Positions 8,480 through 17,754 of a DNA stretch of 64,000 nt are shown one piece after another. This DNA is from Candidatus Obscuribacterales bacterium. Its GTDB lineage: Bacteria; Cyanobacteriota; Vampirovibrionia; Obscuribacterales; Obscuribacteraceae. The stretch spans positions 1,240,001 to 1,304,000 of the forward strand of contig JAHBVO010000001.1 of NCBI GenBank assembly GCA_019637435.1, in the 5' to 3' direction. The position numbers and the translations under genes were made by a program. Under the pieces are notes generated by a model. The model searched no databases. It saw nothing but the letters and a program-made list of their open reading frames with translations, and was not told the DNA's origin. The stretch's first letter is position 1, and each line of letters begins with the position of its first letter.

Positions 8480-9397
8480 TCACTTAACTGGCGCCGCGCC
8501 TTGCAAATTGCCTTCAGCGAGCTTTGCGTTTTTCTCGAGAAAGCCCTTCAACCCTGCGACGTACAGGGTCCAGTCTTTCGAGAAATCATTGTGCGTGCTG
8601 TTTGGACCAATGATAAGTTGCTTGGATTCGCTGCCCTCTGCGAACATTTTTTCACTGTGGTGGACCGGGATCATGTCGTCCAATTTGCCGGCAAACAAGA
8701 GAAGAGGTGGATGTTTCCCTCTAACGTAATCTAGATTGTCCAGCGTCGGCTCCATCATCAAAATCGATGGATAGATATTTAACGCCTGAATTTTTTCCTT
8801 CGCTCTTTGTTCCGGAGATGTGAAACCCGATTCTAAAATGATGGCTTTGCTTTTTCGTCGACGGGCGATCTCGGTGGAAACACCAGTGCCGACCGATTCT
8901 CCGTAAAGCACAATGTTTTCCGGCGAATAGTTTTTCTCATTCACAAGATAATCAAAAGCGGCAACTCCGTCGTTGATCACGCCGCGGATCGAGGGCTCTC
9001 CCGTGCTTTTGCCATAGCCTCGATAATCGTACGCAAGGACGCTGATACCGCAGTCAAGCATAGCTCGTAGTTTTTCAATTCGATTATCAAGGTCGGAAGC
9101 GTTGCCGTGACTCATCAGAATTACATCGGGCGTTCCCGGTTTTCTATAAAACATTCCGTTGACAGTCGCACCTTCAACTGGAACCGAAACCTCTTCTGCT
9201 TGCACACCGGACAGAACTTTCATGTTGTCGTTGTGCTTCTCTATATGATTCGGATGAAACAGAATCGCATTTACCAACGGCTCATTCAGGCGAGGCGACA
9301 GGTAGAAATAGAGCCCGATGATCACCAGAACTTGAACCGAAGCGAGAGCTATAATTACTCGCTTCCAAAAACCTTTGGTTTTTAGAAAACTCATCAT
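8480..9397 (-). CDS. Membrane-anchored alpha/beta hydrolase
   Basis: 305 residues. One N-terminal membrane helix (VIIALASVQVLVIIGLYFYL, residues 14-33) leaves the enzyme domain outside the cytoplasm. The alpha/beta-hydrolase features are the oxyanion region LMSHGNASDL, the nucleophile elbow GESVGTG (Ser168), an acid in AGKLDDMIP and the histidine in NSTHNDF. This layout resembles the ABHD13/ABHD17 (YfhR-like) serine hydrolases; the substrate is unknown. It starts 18 bp after the stop of the large GGDEF/HD-GYP gene, so the two are probably one operon. No strong Shine-Dalgarno is visible. Confidence 0.85.
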   Translation of the reverse strand: MMSFLKTKGFWKRVIIALASVQVLVIIGLYFYLSPRLNEPLVNAILFHPNHIEKHNDNMKVLSGVQAEEVSVPVEGATVNGMFYRKPGTPDVILMSHGNASDLDNRIEKLRAMLDCGISVLAYDYRGYGKSTGEPSIRGVINDGVAAFDYLVNEKNYSPENIVLYGESVGTGVSTEIARRRKSKAIILESGFTSPEQRAKEKIQALNIYPSILMMEPTLDNLDYVRGKHPPLLLFAGKLDDMIPVHHSEKMFAEGSESKQLIIGPNSTHNDFSKDWTLYVAGLKGFLEKNAKLAEGNLQGAAPVK

Positions 9398-9415
9398 TCA
9401 AGCAAACCGCCTCTT

Positions 9416-12400
9416 TTAGAGTCCGCCTTCGATTTCGTCCTCGTCATCGTAGTCCGAGTAAGGGTCCCACGTATCGGGCTGTTTGCTGGTCGCTGTCGCT
9501 CCCTGCGAGAGGCGCTGCTGCGGCGCCTGCTGTGAAGTTGGCGGGACTGAATGCTGAACAGCTTGCGCTCCTGCTTGTGCTGCCGCAGGCGCTGCTTGCT
9601 GCGCTGTGGGCGGAACTGCCTGCGCTGCTGAAGGAGCGGCAGTCGTTTGCTGAGCCGTTGGGTGAGGAGTTTGCACTTGATTTGAAACTTGTGTAGATTG
9701 CACTGGCTGCTGAGCCTGCGAGATGCTGCCGCTCTGGTTGGTTCCAAAATGTTGTGGCATCTGTCCTTGCACCATATTCGGTGGCATCTGCGATTGCTGA
9801 ATCTGCGGTTGAGGTTGCGTGGGCGTCGGAGCAGAGACCTGATTCCCACCGACGGGCACCGGCTGTCCCGCGGCGTATGGGCGTGGATAACCCTGACTGT
9901 CAGGTGTGCCAGGCTGTCCGAGCTGAACTCCTGCAGGCATTCCCGGGGGACCATTGGGATTCTGCGGTGGCAGGGGACCAGTTGCGACTTGGGCTTGTGG
10001 CAAGTTCTGCGACGCTCCAGCGGGAGTTTGCATGCCCTGTTGCACAGCCTGATGCTGACCAGTAGGCGTCCGGTGCGAGTTCTGTTGAGGCAAACCTGAT
10101 TGCTGAGGCACTGCTGCGTATCCAGTACCGGATGCGGTGCCTGGTTGTGTTGGCATGCCTGCGGCACCAGGGTGCTGAGGCACTGCTGCGTATCCAGTAC
10201 CTGATGCGGTGCCTGGTTGTGGTGGCATGCCTGCGGCACCTGGGTGCTGTGGGACTGCTGCGTAGCCAGTACCGGATGCGGTGCCCGGCTGTGTTGGTAC
10301 ACCCGGAGCTCCAGGGTGTTGTGGGACTGCTGTATATCCGGTGCCGGATGCGGTGCCCGGTTGTGTCGCCGGTGGTGCCACTGGAGCCGGTGCCATTGGA
10401 TTTTGCGTAGATTGGATCGCGGATATGTTTGGATGTTGACCTGATGGGATTGCAAGATTCTGCGAGGTCGGCTTGACTAATCCCGACAGCTGTCCGGTAG
10501 TTGTCGGTGAGTTTGGTGCCCCTGTCTGATTCAGTCCTGCCGCTGGACTGAGACCTTGAGAGCCTGACTGCTGGGAGGGGGGCATCGCCGTGGTCCCTGG
10601 CAGCGGTTGTGCAGAGTTCGTCAATGGAGGGTTTGACTGTGAGCCAGTCCCCTGTGAGGCAGTTAGAGGTGGACCGACGTGGGCAGGAGCCGACTGAGAG
10701 CTACCAGGCTGTGAAGAACTTGGTCCCGGAATTCCGAAGCCTCTCTTCTCGGGAAGCCCTGGAACGTAATCTGCTTTTTCTTCCCCAGGCGCATTCGTCT
10801 GCGTAGCTCTGGTAGGAGGCGCTTGATTTGGCGCTTGCATGGGCGGCTCGTCCGGAATCGGAAGCGGAACGCGCACAGGGGCTGGTATCGAGACTGGTGC
10901 GCTCTCTTGCGAGATGGTATGTTCGTCTGAACGCGCAGTTGCCACGGTGGCTTCTTCCACAAATTTGAGCAAGGACTGCGTGCCAGTGCGTTCGCCATCG
11001 AAACCGCCAGGTGCCACCGCTGGCGATGCCGCAGAGGTGGGCGGACTCACAGGCTTAATCACTGGACCTATTACGGAGGAAATTTTGGAAGGCTCCGTTC
11101 TCTGCTCGAACTCTACACCACCATCATGAGGTTCCTGTGATTTATCGAGAGGTGATGACGGCTGCGCTTGAACTGGCTGAGCTTGAACTGGCTGAGCTTG
11201 AACTGGCTGAGCTTGAACTGGCTGAGCTTGAACTGGCTGAGCTTGAACTGGCTGAGCTTGAACTGGCTGAGCTTGAACTGGCTGAGCTTGAACTGGCTGA
11301 GCTTGAACTGGCTGAGCTTGAACTGGCTGAGCTTGAACTGGCTGAGCTTGAACTGGCTGAGCTTGAACTGGCTGAGCTTGAACCGGCTGAGCTTGAACTG
11401 GCTGAGCTTGAACTGGCTGAGCTTGAACCGGCTGAGCTTGAACTGGCTGAGCTTGAACTGGCTGAGCTTGAACCGGCTGAGCTTGAACTGGCTGAGCTTG
11501 AACTGGCTGAGCTTGAACCGGCTGCGCTTGAACTGGCTGAGCTTGAACCGGTTGCGCTTGAACTGGCTTCGGTGCTGACGGCTCTCCTGATTTTGCACCA
11601 GGTGCGCCGCTCTGCTCAGCCCCTGCTCTTGCGAGTGTGGCCGCGAGAGCAACTTTCGCTTGAACCTCTTGAGTTGTTTCGCGCATACTCTTCATCACCG
11701 CGCTGAAAATCTCAATGAGAAATGGATCCCATTGTTTCCCCGCACCATCCTTCAATACGCGCAACGCCTCGTCATGCGTCATTGCGGGACGATATGGACG
11801 CTCACTGATCATCGCGTGATACGAATCGACAATTGCGACTATACGAGCCGGTAATGGAATATTCTCGCCCTTCAGACCCTTCGGGTATCCAGTACCGTCC
11901 CAGCGTTCATGATGATTTTCCAGGATCTCGCAAATGTCCTTCAAGGCTCGCACTGGTCGCAGCATCTGCGCACCGAGCGTAGCGTGCTGATTGACCTGCT
12001 CCCTCTCCTCTCGAGTCAGCTGTCCTTCTTTGTGTAAAAGTTCTTGTGGTAGCTGAAGCACGCCTACGTCGTGAAGCAATCCAGCTACGCGAATCTGTTC
12101 CACCTGTTGCGCGGACAAACCCATGACCTTCGCCAGAAGTTCGCTCATGCGTGCGACTTCCAAATGGTGTTGCTTGTTGTAATCTGACTTCGCGTACAGA
12201 GAAGCTGCCAGCGACTTGACCATGTCCACTACTTCAGGAACGAGCTCTTCGTGCTGACGCGCTTCTTCTGATATCACCGGCGGTGTGAAAGGTCCATCGC
12301 GCAGATCTTTTGCCACATCTTCAGTTTTCTTGTCTTGTTCCGGTGCCGGCTCAAACATCAGATCAGCAGCTGTGTGCACCTGGTCGCGACCCATCCGCTT

Positions 12401-14461
12401 CGAGAGATACAATGCTTTGTCAGCGAGGTCGAGCATTGCTTGCTGACTGTCCGCATCATCCGGAAAACTGGCAACGCCGAAACTTCCGGTAATGCTTATT
12501 TCGACATCTTCATGCTTAATCGGCTCACTCTTGAGGGCAACACGGATACGTTCTGCCACCACGGTAGCACCGTCTTGAGTGACTTCAGGCAGTACGAGCA
12601 GGAATTCTTCACCGCCGTATCTGACTGGAATATCTACGTCACGGCAGCTGTTGCGAATTAGTTTTGCAACTGATTTCAGAACCGTGTCCCCTGCCGGGTG
12701 ACCGTGCGTGTCATTGATAGATTTGAAATGGTCCACGTCCAGCATGATCACGGAGATGCGTCTTTGATAGCGCTCCGCTTGCTTCATTTGATCGGCGAGT
12801 TTTTCCTGGCCGGTTCTGTGGTTAAACAGACCCGTGAGACCGTCTGTGGTGGCTTGACGTTGAACCGTCGCATACAGCCGCGCGTTAACAACGCCTACTG
12901 CAACCTGGTCTACGACAGACTTCATAAAAGTTTCGTTGATACGGCTCCAATTCGCCTTTGCCTCGCATTTGTAACCGACAAGGAGCCCTTGAAGCTTTTG
13001 CTCGTAGGTAATCGGAATTAAGAACAAAGATTGGATCGCAAATCCGGATTTCAAAATCTTGTGAAATGGATCTAGGCGCCTGTCACTGGCTGCGTCATTC
13101 GAAATAATCGCTTGATCTGCCTGGAAGTTCTTCTTGAAGATTTCGTAGATATCGAGGTCTCGATCGTATGCCACCACTTTGTAAGCTTTGTCCGATACAC
13201 ACTCAACTCGAATCGTGTCTTCTGGTTCCGCTTCATTCGGCATAACGATGAATGTGCTGTCGAGCGAGAACCACCCGGAAAGCGCTTCCAGCATCTCTTC
13301 CAGGTTTTCACGAATGTGAAATGATTTCCGGATGATGTTACTGATTCGGTGTAACAAGTTATCCTGGTGACGCTGAACTTCACCTTCTCGACGCAACTGT
13401 TCCAACTGCGAATTGCGTTGGATAGTATCTTGCCTATCGATTGAAAGCTGTTCGTGCGCCTTCTCCAATCGCTGCGCATAGTCTTCGAGCAGCTGCAATT
13501 GCACGGCCAGTTCGCGTTCCGACTTGCGATGTCGCAGTGATGAGCTGACACGCGCTAGCAACTCAGCATCGAAGCAGGAGTCCGGGATGCAGTCGTCCGC
13601 TCCAACGTTCAGCCCTTCTACACGGGCCGTGGTCGAGTTCTCCGTAACAACGAGAATGACCGGAATGTGTTTCCACTTTGTACTTTCCTTTAGTACTTTG
13701 CAGAAGCCGAAGCCGGATGCTCCTTGCAAGTCGCTGTCGACGAGGATTACATCCACTCTCGCACTTTCAAAAGTTTCCAGCGCTTTCTCACTGGTTTCAG
13801 CTTCGAGAACGTGATACGAACTACCGAGAATGCGATTGAAGCGACGCCTTACCAGTCGATTGGAATGAACGATCAAAACATTGTCAGCATCGCCCTTGCT
13901 GTCCGTTGATTTCAACGACTTCGATGAAGCTGTAAACTCGCCGAACAAGCCAGTTCTGCTGGCCAAGTGCTCTCCCATGAGTTTGAGCGTCATCATGTCC
14001 TGCGATGTGATGTCGCGCGACGCGTCAAAAGATATAACCCGTATGAGCCCCGTCACTTCGCCTTCTCCGGCGCTCGGGTTGCTCAGTACCGGAACAATCA
14101 TGTACGGAAAACCCTCGGTCTCTTCATCAAGACCCTGTTCGATATCTTCAACCGAATATGCTTTGCCGATCCAAGAACGCCTGGTTTCTTTGACCTTCTG
14201 TGCGACTAGTGTGTTTGCCGTTGTAATTGGTTGCTTATTCTCGTCAAGCAGCGCTTCAACAAATTCACCCGCCACATCCGCCTCATCTTCGAAGCAAAAT
14301 GACGCGACATTCTTGATTTCATGACCTGCGGACACGTCGATGAAACCGAAGTCGAAACCCAAAATCTGGCATATGTGTCGGCGAATCGCATCAAGGAATT
14401 CTCCCTTGGATTGCGATTGGTCGTCGTCTGTCATCGGTAAATTTTCGTCTAAATCGGACAC
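9416..14461 (-). CDS. Receiver-GAF-GGDEF-HD-GYP signalling protein with a long repetitive tail
   Basis: 1681 residues. Order read from sequence: a GAF-like segment (about 20-180), a receiver domain (about 195-312; Asp in VILVDSDLQG), a coiled coil (about 315-375), a GAF domain (about 380-535), a GGDEF domain with intact GGEEF near residue 615, an HD-GYP domain (about 745-925; LLHDVGVLQLP near 795, HHERWDGTGYPKGL near 853), then a low-complexity tail of over 700 residues. GGDEF makes c-di-GMP and HD-GYP degrades it, so it can in principle do both. The tail holds about 27 VQAQP repeats (964-1099), Pro/Gln/Gly-rich sequence, four 23-residue repeats (about 1370-1457) and an acidic end (DYDDEDEIEGGL). 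No membrane helix or signal peptide. Operonic with the hydrolase downstream. Confidence 0.9.
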   Translation of the reverse strand: MSDLDENLPMTDDDQSQSKGEFLDAIRRHICQILGFDFGFIDVSAGHEIKNVASFCFEDEADVAGEFVEALLDENKQPITTANTLVAQKVKETRRSWIGKAYSVEDIEQGLDEETEGFPYMIVPVLSNPSAGEGEVTGLIRVISFDASRDITSQDMMTLKLMGEHLASRTGLFGEFTASSKSLKSTDSKGDADNVLIVHSNRLVRRRFNRILGSSYHVLEAETSEKALETFESARVDVILVDSDLQGASGFGFCKVLKESTKWKHIPVILVVTENSTTARVEGLNVGADDCIPDSCFDAELLARVSSSLRHRKSERELAVQLQLLEDYAQRLEKAHEQLSIDRQDTIQRNSQLEQLRREGEVQRHQDNLLHRISNIIRKSFHIRENLEEMLEALSGWFSLDSTFIVMPNEAEPEDTIRVECVSDKAYKVVAYDRDLDIYEIFKKNFQADQAIISNDAASDRRLDPFHKILKSGFAIQSLFLIPITYEQKLQGLLVGYKCEAKANWSRINETFMKSVVDQVAVGVVNARLYATVQRQATTDGLTGLFNHRTGQEKLADQMKQAERYQRRISVIMLDVDHFKSINDTHGHPAGDTVLKSVAKLIRNSCRDVDIPVRYGGEEFLLVLPEVTQDGATVVAERIRVALKSEPIKHEDVEISITGSFGVASFPDDADSQQAMLDLADKALYLSKRMGRDQVHTAADLMFEPAPEQDKKTEDVAKDLRDGPFTPPVISEEARQHEELVPEVVDMVKSLAASLYAKSDYNKQHHLEVARMSELLAKVMGLSAQQVEQIRVAGLLHDVGVLQLPQELLHKEGQLTREEREQVNQHATLGAQMLRPVRALKDICEILENHHERWDGTGYPKGLKGENIPLPARIVAIVDSYHAMISERPYRPAMTHDEALRVLKDGAGKQWDPFLIEIFSAVMKSMRETTQEVQAKVALAATLARAGAEQSGAPGAKSGEPSAPKPVQAQPVQAQPVQAQPVQAQPVQAQPVQAQPVQAQPVQAQPVQAQPVQAQPVQAQPVQAQPVQAQPVQAQPVQAQPVQAQPVQAQPVQAQPVQAQPVQAQPVQAQPVQAQPVQAQPVQAQPVQAQPVQAQPVQAQPSSPLDKSQEPHDGGVEFEQRTEPSKISSVIGPVIKPVSPPTSAASPAVAPGGFDGERTGTQSLLKFVEEATVATARSDEHTISQESAPVSIPAPVRVPLPIPDEPPMQAPNQAPPTRATQTNAPGEEKADYVPGLPEKRGFGIPGPSSSQPGSSQSAPAHVGPPLTASQGTGSQSNPPLTNSAQPLPGTTAMPPSQQSGSQGLSPAAGLNQTGAPNSPTTTGQLSGLVKPTSQNLAIPSGQHPNISAIQSTQNPMAPAPVAPPATQPGTASGTGYTAVPQHPGAPGVPTQPGTASGTGYAAVPQHPGAAGMPPQPGTASGTGYAAVPQHPGAAGMPTQPGTASGTGYAAVPQQSGLPQQNSHRTPTGQHQAVQQGMQTPAGASQNLPQAQVATGPLPPQNPNGPPGMPAGVQLGQPGTPDSQGYPRPYAAGQPVPVGGNQVSAPTPTQPQPQIQQSQMPPNMVQGQMPQHFGTNQSGSISQAQQPVQSTQVSNQVQTPHPTAQQTTAAPSAAQAVPPTAQQAAPAAAQAGAQAVQHSVPPTSQQAPQQRLSQGATATSKQPDTWDPYSDYDDEDEIEGGL
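10090..10345 (-). repeat. Four 69-bp repeats coding for a 23-residue motif
   Basis: In the tail of the GGDEF/HD-GYP protein the motif QPGTASGTGYAAVPQHPGAAG recurs four times with conservative changes (AAV/TAV, AAGMP/APGVP). The DNA copies differ by synonymous substitutions, so the motif is older than the pentapeptide array or is under protein-level constraint. Confidence 0.8.
11164..11570 (-). repeat. 15-bp minisatellite, 27 copies, coding (VQAQP)n
   Basis: Twenty-seven near-identical 15-bp units (plus-strand reading GCTTGAACTGGCTGA). Units reading AACCGG instead of AACTGG occur at 11381, 11426, 11471 and 11516, exactly 45 bp apart, then at 11546, so a three-unit higher-order repeat exists at the 5' side of the gene while the 3' side is homogeneous. 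The unit is a multiple of three and contains no stop in any frame, so all six frames stay open through it. Confidence 0.95.
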
Positions 14462-14613
14462 TGGATTTTCGTTCTAGCTTATTAGCTGCCATTCTTGCTA
14501 CGGCGGACAGCTTAATATACCCCCTATTACTTAAGCTTATTCAATTCAAATGCGTTTTTCACGCGCTTTTCAAAATTAACCTTTGGAGCCACCGGAATGC
14601 GCCACCCTGCTGG

Positions 14614-14625
14614 ACCCTACAGGGT
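14614..14625. promoter_or_regulatory. Palindrome in the divergent promoter region
   Basis: ACCCTACAGGGT is a 12-bp inverted repeat, flanked by CTGG (14610-14613) and CCAG (14630-14633), which add a second complementary pair. It lies between the divergent genes starting at 14461 (minus) and 14737 (plus), a fitting place for an operator. No regulator is identified. Confidence 0.35.
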
Positions 14626-14736
14626 ATTACCAGTGCATATATTTTGTGAAAAACCTTTTGCGCTGTTCGGTTGTGAAGGGGCGAGATCTATTTTTCCGGG
14701 CATTATCATGTAAGAGCAGGAGCCGAGAACTGGCAG

Positions 14737-15987
14737 ATGGTCGACGATAACAAAACACCAGAGTCGCTCGTTTCAAAAGAGATAAACGTCATCGAAGGTG
14801 CTCAACTCGATGCGCGACCGGTCCCCACTCTCGATGAACCTGACCTGCCGCACGGCATGCTTGGTCGAGTTCTCGTGAAGCTGAATATCGCGCAGAACGG
14901 CGCGTCCGTAGTGATCAAAAGCGCTCTGTTCTTCGTTTTGATAGCGTTCTTGCCACTGCTGGTACTTTGTATTTTTCAGGGAACTGCTCTTCCAGGCTCG
15001 GTAAAGGTGCCGCTGCTGGCTGACGCCATCACGCTTTCTCGCCTGCTTCTGGTCGCGCCCATCTTGATGTTGTCGGATCTTCTGACGCGTCCCTGGCTTA
15101 TCAAAGTTGCCGAGCACTTCTTAGGCACCTTCATCGAGGCTGAAGACGTTGATGACTACAAGTCAATGTTCAAGGGCGTCTTTATGATTCGCAATTCTGT
15201 CTTGATCGATGGCTGCTTGTTCGTATTGGCGTTTGTTTCGTCGATTTTTCAAGCTAGCATGGTTGTTGCGCTGGATATTTCGAGCTGGCAGCTCGTAGGC
15301 ATACACTCTCATCCGGTGCTGTCGATACCGGGTTGGTGGAATGCGGCGATCTCGCAGCCTCTGTTTCGTTTTGTTATTTTGAGCTGGAGTTTCGATTATT
15401 TGTTGTGGGTTTACTTCCTGTTCAAAGTGTCGCGATTCAAACTTAAGGTAATTGCAACTCATCCTGACGGGGCTGGTGGACTGGCTTTTGTGAGTGTTGC
15501 GCAGACGCCATTTTGTGTATCCGCATTTGCGTTGTCTGCTGCGATCAGCAGTGTGGTGGCACATGCGGTGCTTTATACACATATGAAACTGCAATCGTTT
15601 ACCAATCTCGGTATTGTTTTTCTCGCTCTGATGCTCTTGATTTTTGTTGGACCTCTAGTTGTTTTTACTCCAACTCTGTTACGAACGAAACTGAAATCGG
15701 TTTTCTCTTTTGGCGCGTTGTGTCACGAAATGAGCACGCTATTCGCTGCTAAGTGGTTGGTTCCACGCGCCGAAGGCGACCCAAAAATTCTCGATAGTGC
15801 AGATTCGTCCGCCCTTGCCGACTTGAACTCGAGCTATGTAACAATGAGCAGTATGCGTCCGTTCATTTTCAATCACAAATTTGTAATGACATTTGCAGTC
15901 GCATCGGCGCTTCCCGCACTACCATTGGTGGCAACAGTAATGCCCCTAAAGGATATACTGATGCAGATTTTAAAAGCGCTGACATAG
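14737..15987 (+). CDS. Multi-pass membrane protein of unknown function
   Basis: 416 residues with a polar N-terminus of about 55 residues and roughly six or seven hydrophobic segments (first about 60-82, second 90-112, others near 150, 210, 255, 290 and 395). A cytoplasmic-looking loop carries THPDGAGGLAFV near residue 241, a motif I associate with uncharacterised bacterial membrane proteins. No catalytic signature is recognised. It shares a 275-bp divergent promoter region with the large signalling gene, so common control is possible. The next gene begins 19 bp downstream. Confidence 0.75.
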   Translation: MVDDNKTPESLVSKEINVIEGAQLDARPVPTLDEPDLPHGMLGRVLVKLNIAQNGASVVIKSALFFVLIAFLPLLVLCIFQGTALPGSVKVPLLADAITLSRLLLVAPILMLSDLLTRPWLIKVAEHFLGTFIEAEDVDDYKSMFKGVFMIRNSVLIDGCLFVLAFVSSIFQASMVVALDISSWQLVGIHSHPVLSIPGWWNAAISQPLFRFVILSWSFDYLLWVYFLFKVSRFKLKVIATHPDGAGGLAFVSVAQTPFCVSAFALSAAISSVVAHAVLYTHMKLQSFTNLGIVFLALMLLIFVGPLVVFTPTLLRTKLKSVFSFGALCHEMSTLFAAKWLVPRAEGDPKILDSADSSALADLNSSYVTMSSMRPFIFNHKFVMTFAVASALPALPLVATVMPLKDILMQILKALT

Positions 15988-16006
15988 CTATATAAAGGAA
16001 GGGCGA

Positions 16007-16660
16007 GTGGGTTTTAAACCATTTCTACAATGGAGCGAAGATGACTTAAGGGTGACCTTACCGCAGGAGTTCTTTGAGCGGAATACCGTTGAGGTTGCGC
16101 GTCATCTGCTGGGCACGGTGTTATGCCGGCGTCTCCCTGACGGGTCGATTTTGCAAGGACAAGTTGTTGAGGTGGAAGCCTACACTCACGATGATCCTGC
16201 CTGCCATGCGTTTAAAGGCAAGACACCACGCTGCGAGGTGATGTTTGGACCGGGCGGTTTCAGCTATGTCTATTTTATCTACGGTATGTATAACTGTTTA
16301 AATGTTGTCACCGAAGTTGATGGCGTCGCTGGTGCCGTTCTTATTCGGGGAGTTGCTGCCGAAGGCACTAATGGTCCCGGGAAACTTTGTCGACAGTGGA
16401 GTATCGATCGATCTCATAATGGGTTGAACTTGATGGATCCGGAGTCAGAAATCTGGCTTGCGAAGGGGGTGTCGCTAGCCGACGAAGAGATAATCGTGAC
16501 GCAACGAATAGGATTGTCTGTGGCACAAGACCAGATGTGGAGGTTTGCCGCGAAGGATCACCCGAGTGTTTCCGGACCCCGCGCCGCGCGTATATCTTCG
16601 AAACCTAAAGCAGAAAAATTGCGCCGTCCAGTCAAGAGAGTGAAGCGCAATGCCAGGTAG
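16007..16660 (+). CDS. 3-methyladenine DNA glycosylase (AAG/MPG family)
   Basis: Base-excision repair glycosylase that removes alkylated purines. The 217 residues fit the family. Diagnostic stretches are LQGQVVEVEAYTHDDPACHA (with the catalytic-water glutamate), KTPRCEVMFGPGGFSYVYFI and GMYNCLNVVTE; the C-terminus is Arg/Lys rich. The start is GTG 16007, preceded by AAGGAAGGG at 15995-16003. It is closely spaced after the membrane-protein gene and overlaps the VanZ-like gene by 11 nt. Confidence 0.9.
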   Translation: MGFKPFLQWSEDDLRVTLPQEFFERNTVEVARHLLGTVLCRRLPDGSILQGQVVEVEAYTHDDPACHAFKGKTPRCEVMFGPGGFSYVYFIYGMYNCLNVVTEVDGVAGAVLIRGVAAEGTNGPGKLCRQWSIDRSHNGLNLMDPESEIWLAKGVSLADEEIIVTQRIGLSVAQDQMWRFAAKDHPSVSGPRAARISSKPKAEKLRRPVKRVKRNAR

Positions 16661-17147
16661 GCTGGTCCGATGGCTGTGCGTCGTCGCCTGGATGGTAGTC
16701 ATCTTTGCTTTCTCGCATCAGGCATATTCTGGAAAAGTAACGGAAAAATATCTTGGTGGCATGAACGTGCCAGTCCGAAAAATGGGACACGTTACAGAAT
16801 TCATGATTTTGTTTCTTTTAGTGCGATGGGCACTAGCTGTTCCAAAACTGAGTAGAGAAGATCGCGGTATCATTGGCGGTACCGCAATCAATACCGCGCA
16901 GCGCGGTGCGACTGTTTCACCCACAAAAGTATTCTTGTCGCCATCAGTTATCGCTTTTGTCTTTGCGATCTCATATGCGGCGACCGATGAATGGCATCAA
17001 AGTTTCGTTCCAGGCAGAAGCTCGAACTGGACTGATGTTGCTGTTGATGCTAGCGGAGTGTCTGTAGGTGCGATTCTTCTGGTGATTGCATTAAGACTAC
17101 GCAAGAACACGGCAAATCCGTTTGAAGATGGTAACGACGAGGGATGA
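16650..17147 (+). CDS. VanZ-like membrane protein
   Basis: 165 residues, about four membrane helices. Family hallmarks are FSHQ near residue 20, the RKMGHVTEFMILFLLVRWA segment, and ATDEWHQSFVPGRSSNWTDVAVDASG, whose DE-HQ and D-x3-D positions are conserved. VanZ-like proteins are common in diderms and firmicutes; apart from low-level teicoplanin resistance by VanZ itself, their function is unknown. The ATG lies inside the end of the glycosylase gene, so the two are translationally coupled. Confidence 0.85.
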   Translation: MPGRLVRWLCVVAWMVVIFAFSHQAYSGKVTEKYLGGMNVPVRKMGHVTEFMILFLLVRWALAVPKLSREDRGIIGGTAINTAQRGATVSPTKVFLSPSVIAFVFAISYAATDEWHQSFVPGRSSNWTDVAVDASGVSVGAILLVIALRLRKNTANPFEDGNDEG

Positions 17148-17205
17148 GCAACTTTCCGGATAATGTGACACAATGATATCGTTCCGGGGAACGACCGGTT
17201 GCCTG

Positions 17206-17754
17206 ATGAAAGCATTCGCGTATTTAACTAGCTCTGCAGTTCTTTCTTTGTGGCTCCTGCTGCCGTCGTGTGCGGCGGCGGAAAACGTTGATGAGCCGCC
17301 GTTGGAGAGAAGTAAAACGGTTGGGGACTTCTACGCGACGGATCCAACATTTCATCCCGATGCTCGAGCCCATCGAAGTAAACTTGCTAAGGTTCAAAAT
17401 GACTGGAATTCGTGGAGTCGATTGGTGACTCTCTCATTGGTACGGCTTCTGAATGGAGCGCCCATGGAGTCGTTCAAAGGAAAAGAATTAGCTTGTAAGT
17501 TCACCTTTTGCATGACGAGAGACCGTAGAGTCAAAGATGCAAAAATCATTGAACCAAGCAAAGATCCCGTGTTCGATCAGGCGGTCCTAACTCAGGTTTT
17601 TGAACTGGAAAAGTCTCCGGGACAATTTCCAAAAGCGTCAAAGGAGCGCATAGTTCGAGTCACGGCAACTTACTCCTCAAAGCCAAGTGTAACTGACGTC
17701 GATGTAACAACGCTCAAAGGCGTTTTGTTGAATAAAAAGGGATCCTCAAAATAA
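17206..17754 (+). CDS. Secreted protein with TonB-C-terminal-like domain
   Basis: About 182 residues from the internal ATG (MKAFAYLTSS), which gives a classic signal peptide (LSLWLLLPSCAAAE); an upstream in-frame ATG at 17173 would add 11 residues and is possible. The C-terminal half (CKFTFCMTRDRRVKDAKII, then DPVFDQAVLTQVFELEKSP) resembles the TonB C-terminal fold found in free-standing periplasmic proteins; this is a pattern judgement. Its stop TAA shares a base with the ATG of the HAD gene (TAATG), indicating coupling. Confidence 0.65.
   Translation: MKAFAYLTSSAVLSLWLLLPSCAAAENVDEPPLERSKTVGDFYATDPTFHPDARAHRSKLAKVQNDWNSWSRLVTLSLVRLLNGAPMESFKGKELACKFTFCMTRDRRVKDAKIIEPSKDPVFDQAVLTQVFELEKSPGQFPKASKERIVRVTATYSSKPSVTDVDVTTLKGVLLNKKGSSK

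Noticed and set aside
9394..10455. 353-residue minus-strand frame in the tail of the signalling gene
   Set aside because: Shadow of the Pro/Gln-rich coding sequence; no start signal or conserved pattern.
11137..11706. Long open frames on both strands through the minisatellite (LELAE and NWLSL repeats)
   Set aside because: They arise only because the 15-bp unit lacks stops in any frame; the minus-strand frame continues into recognisable GGDEF and HD-GYP domains, so it is the real one.
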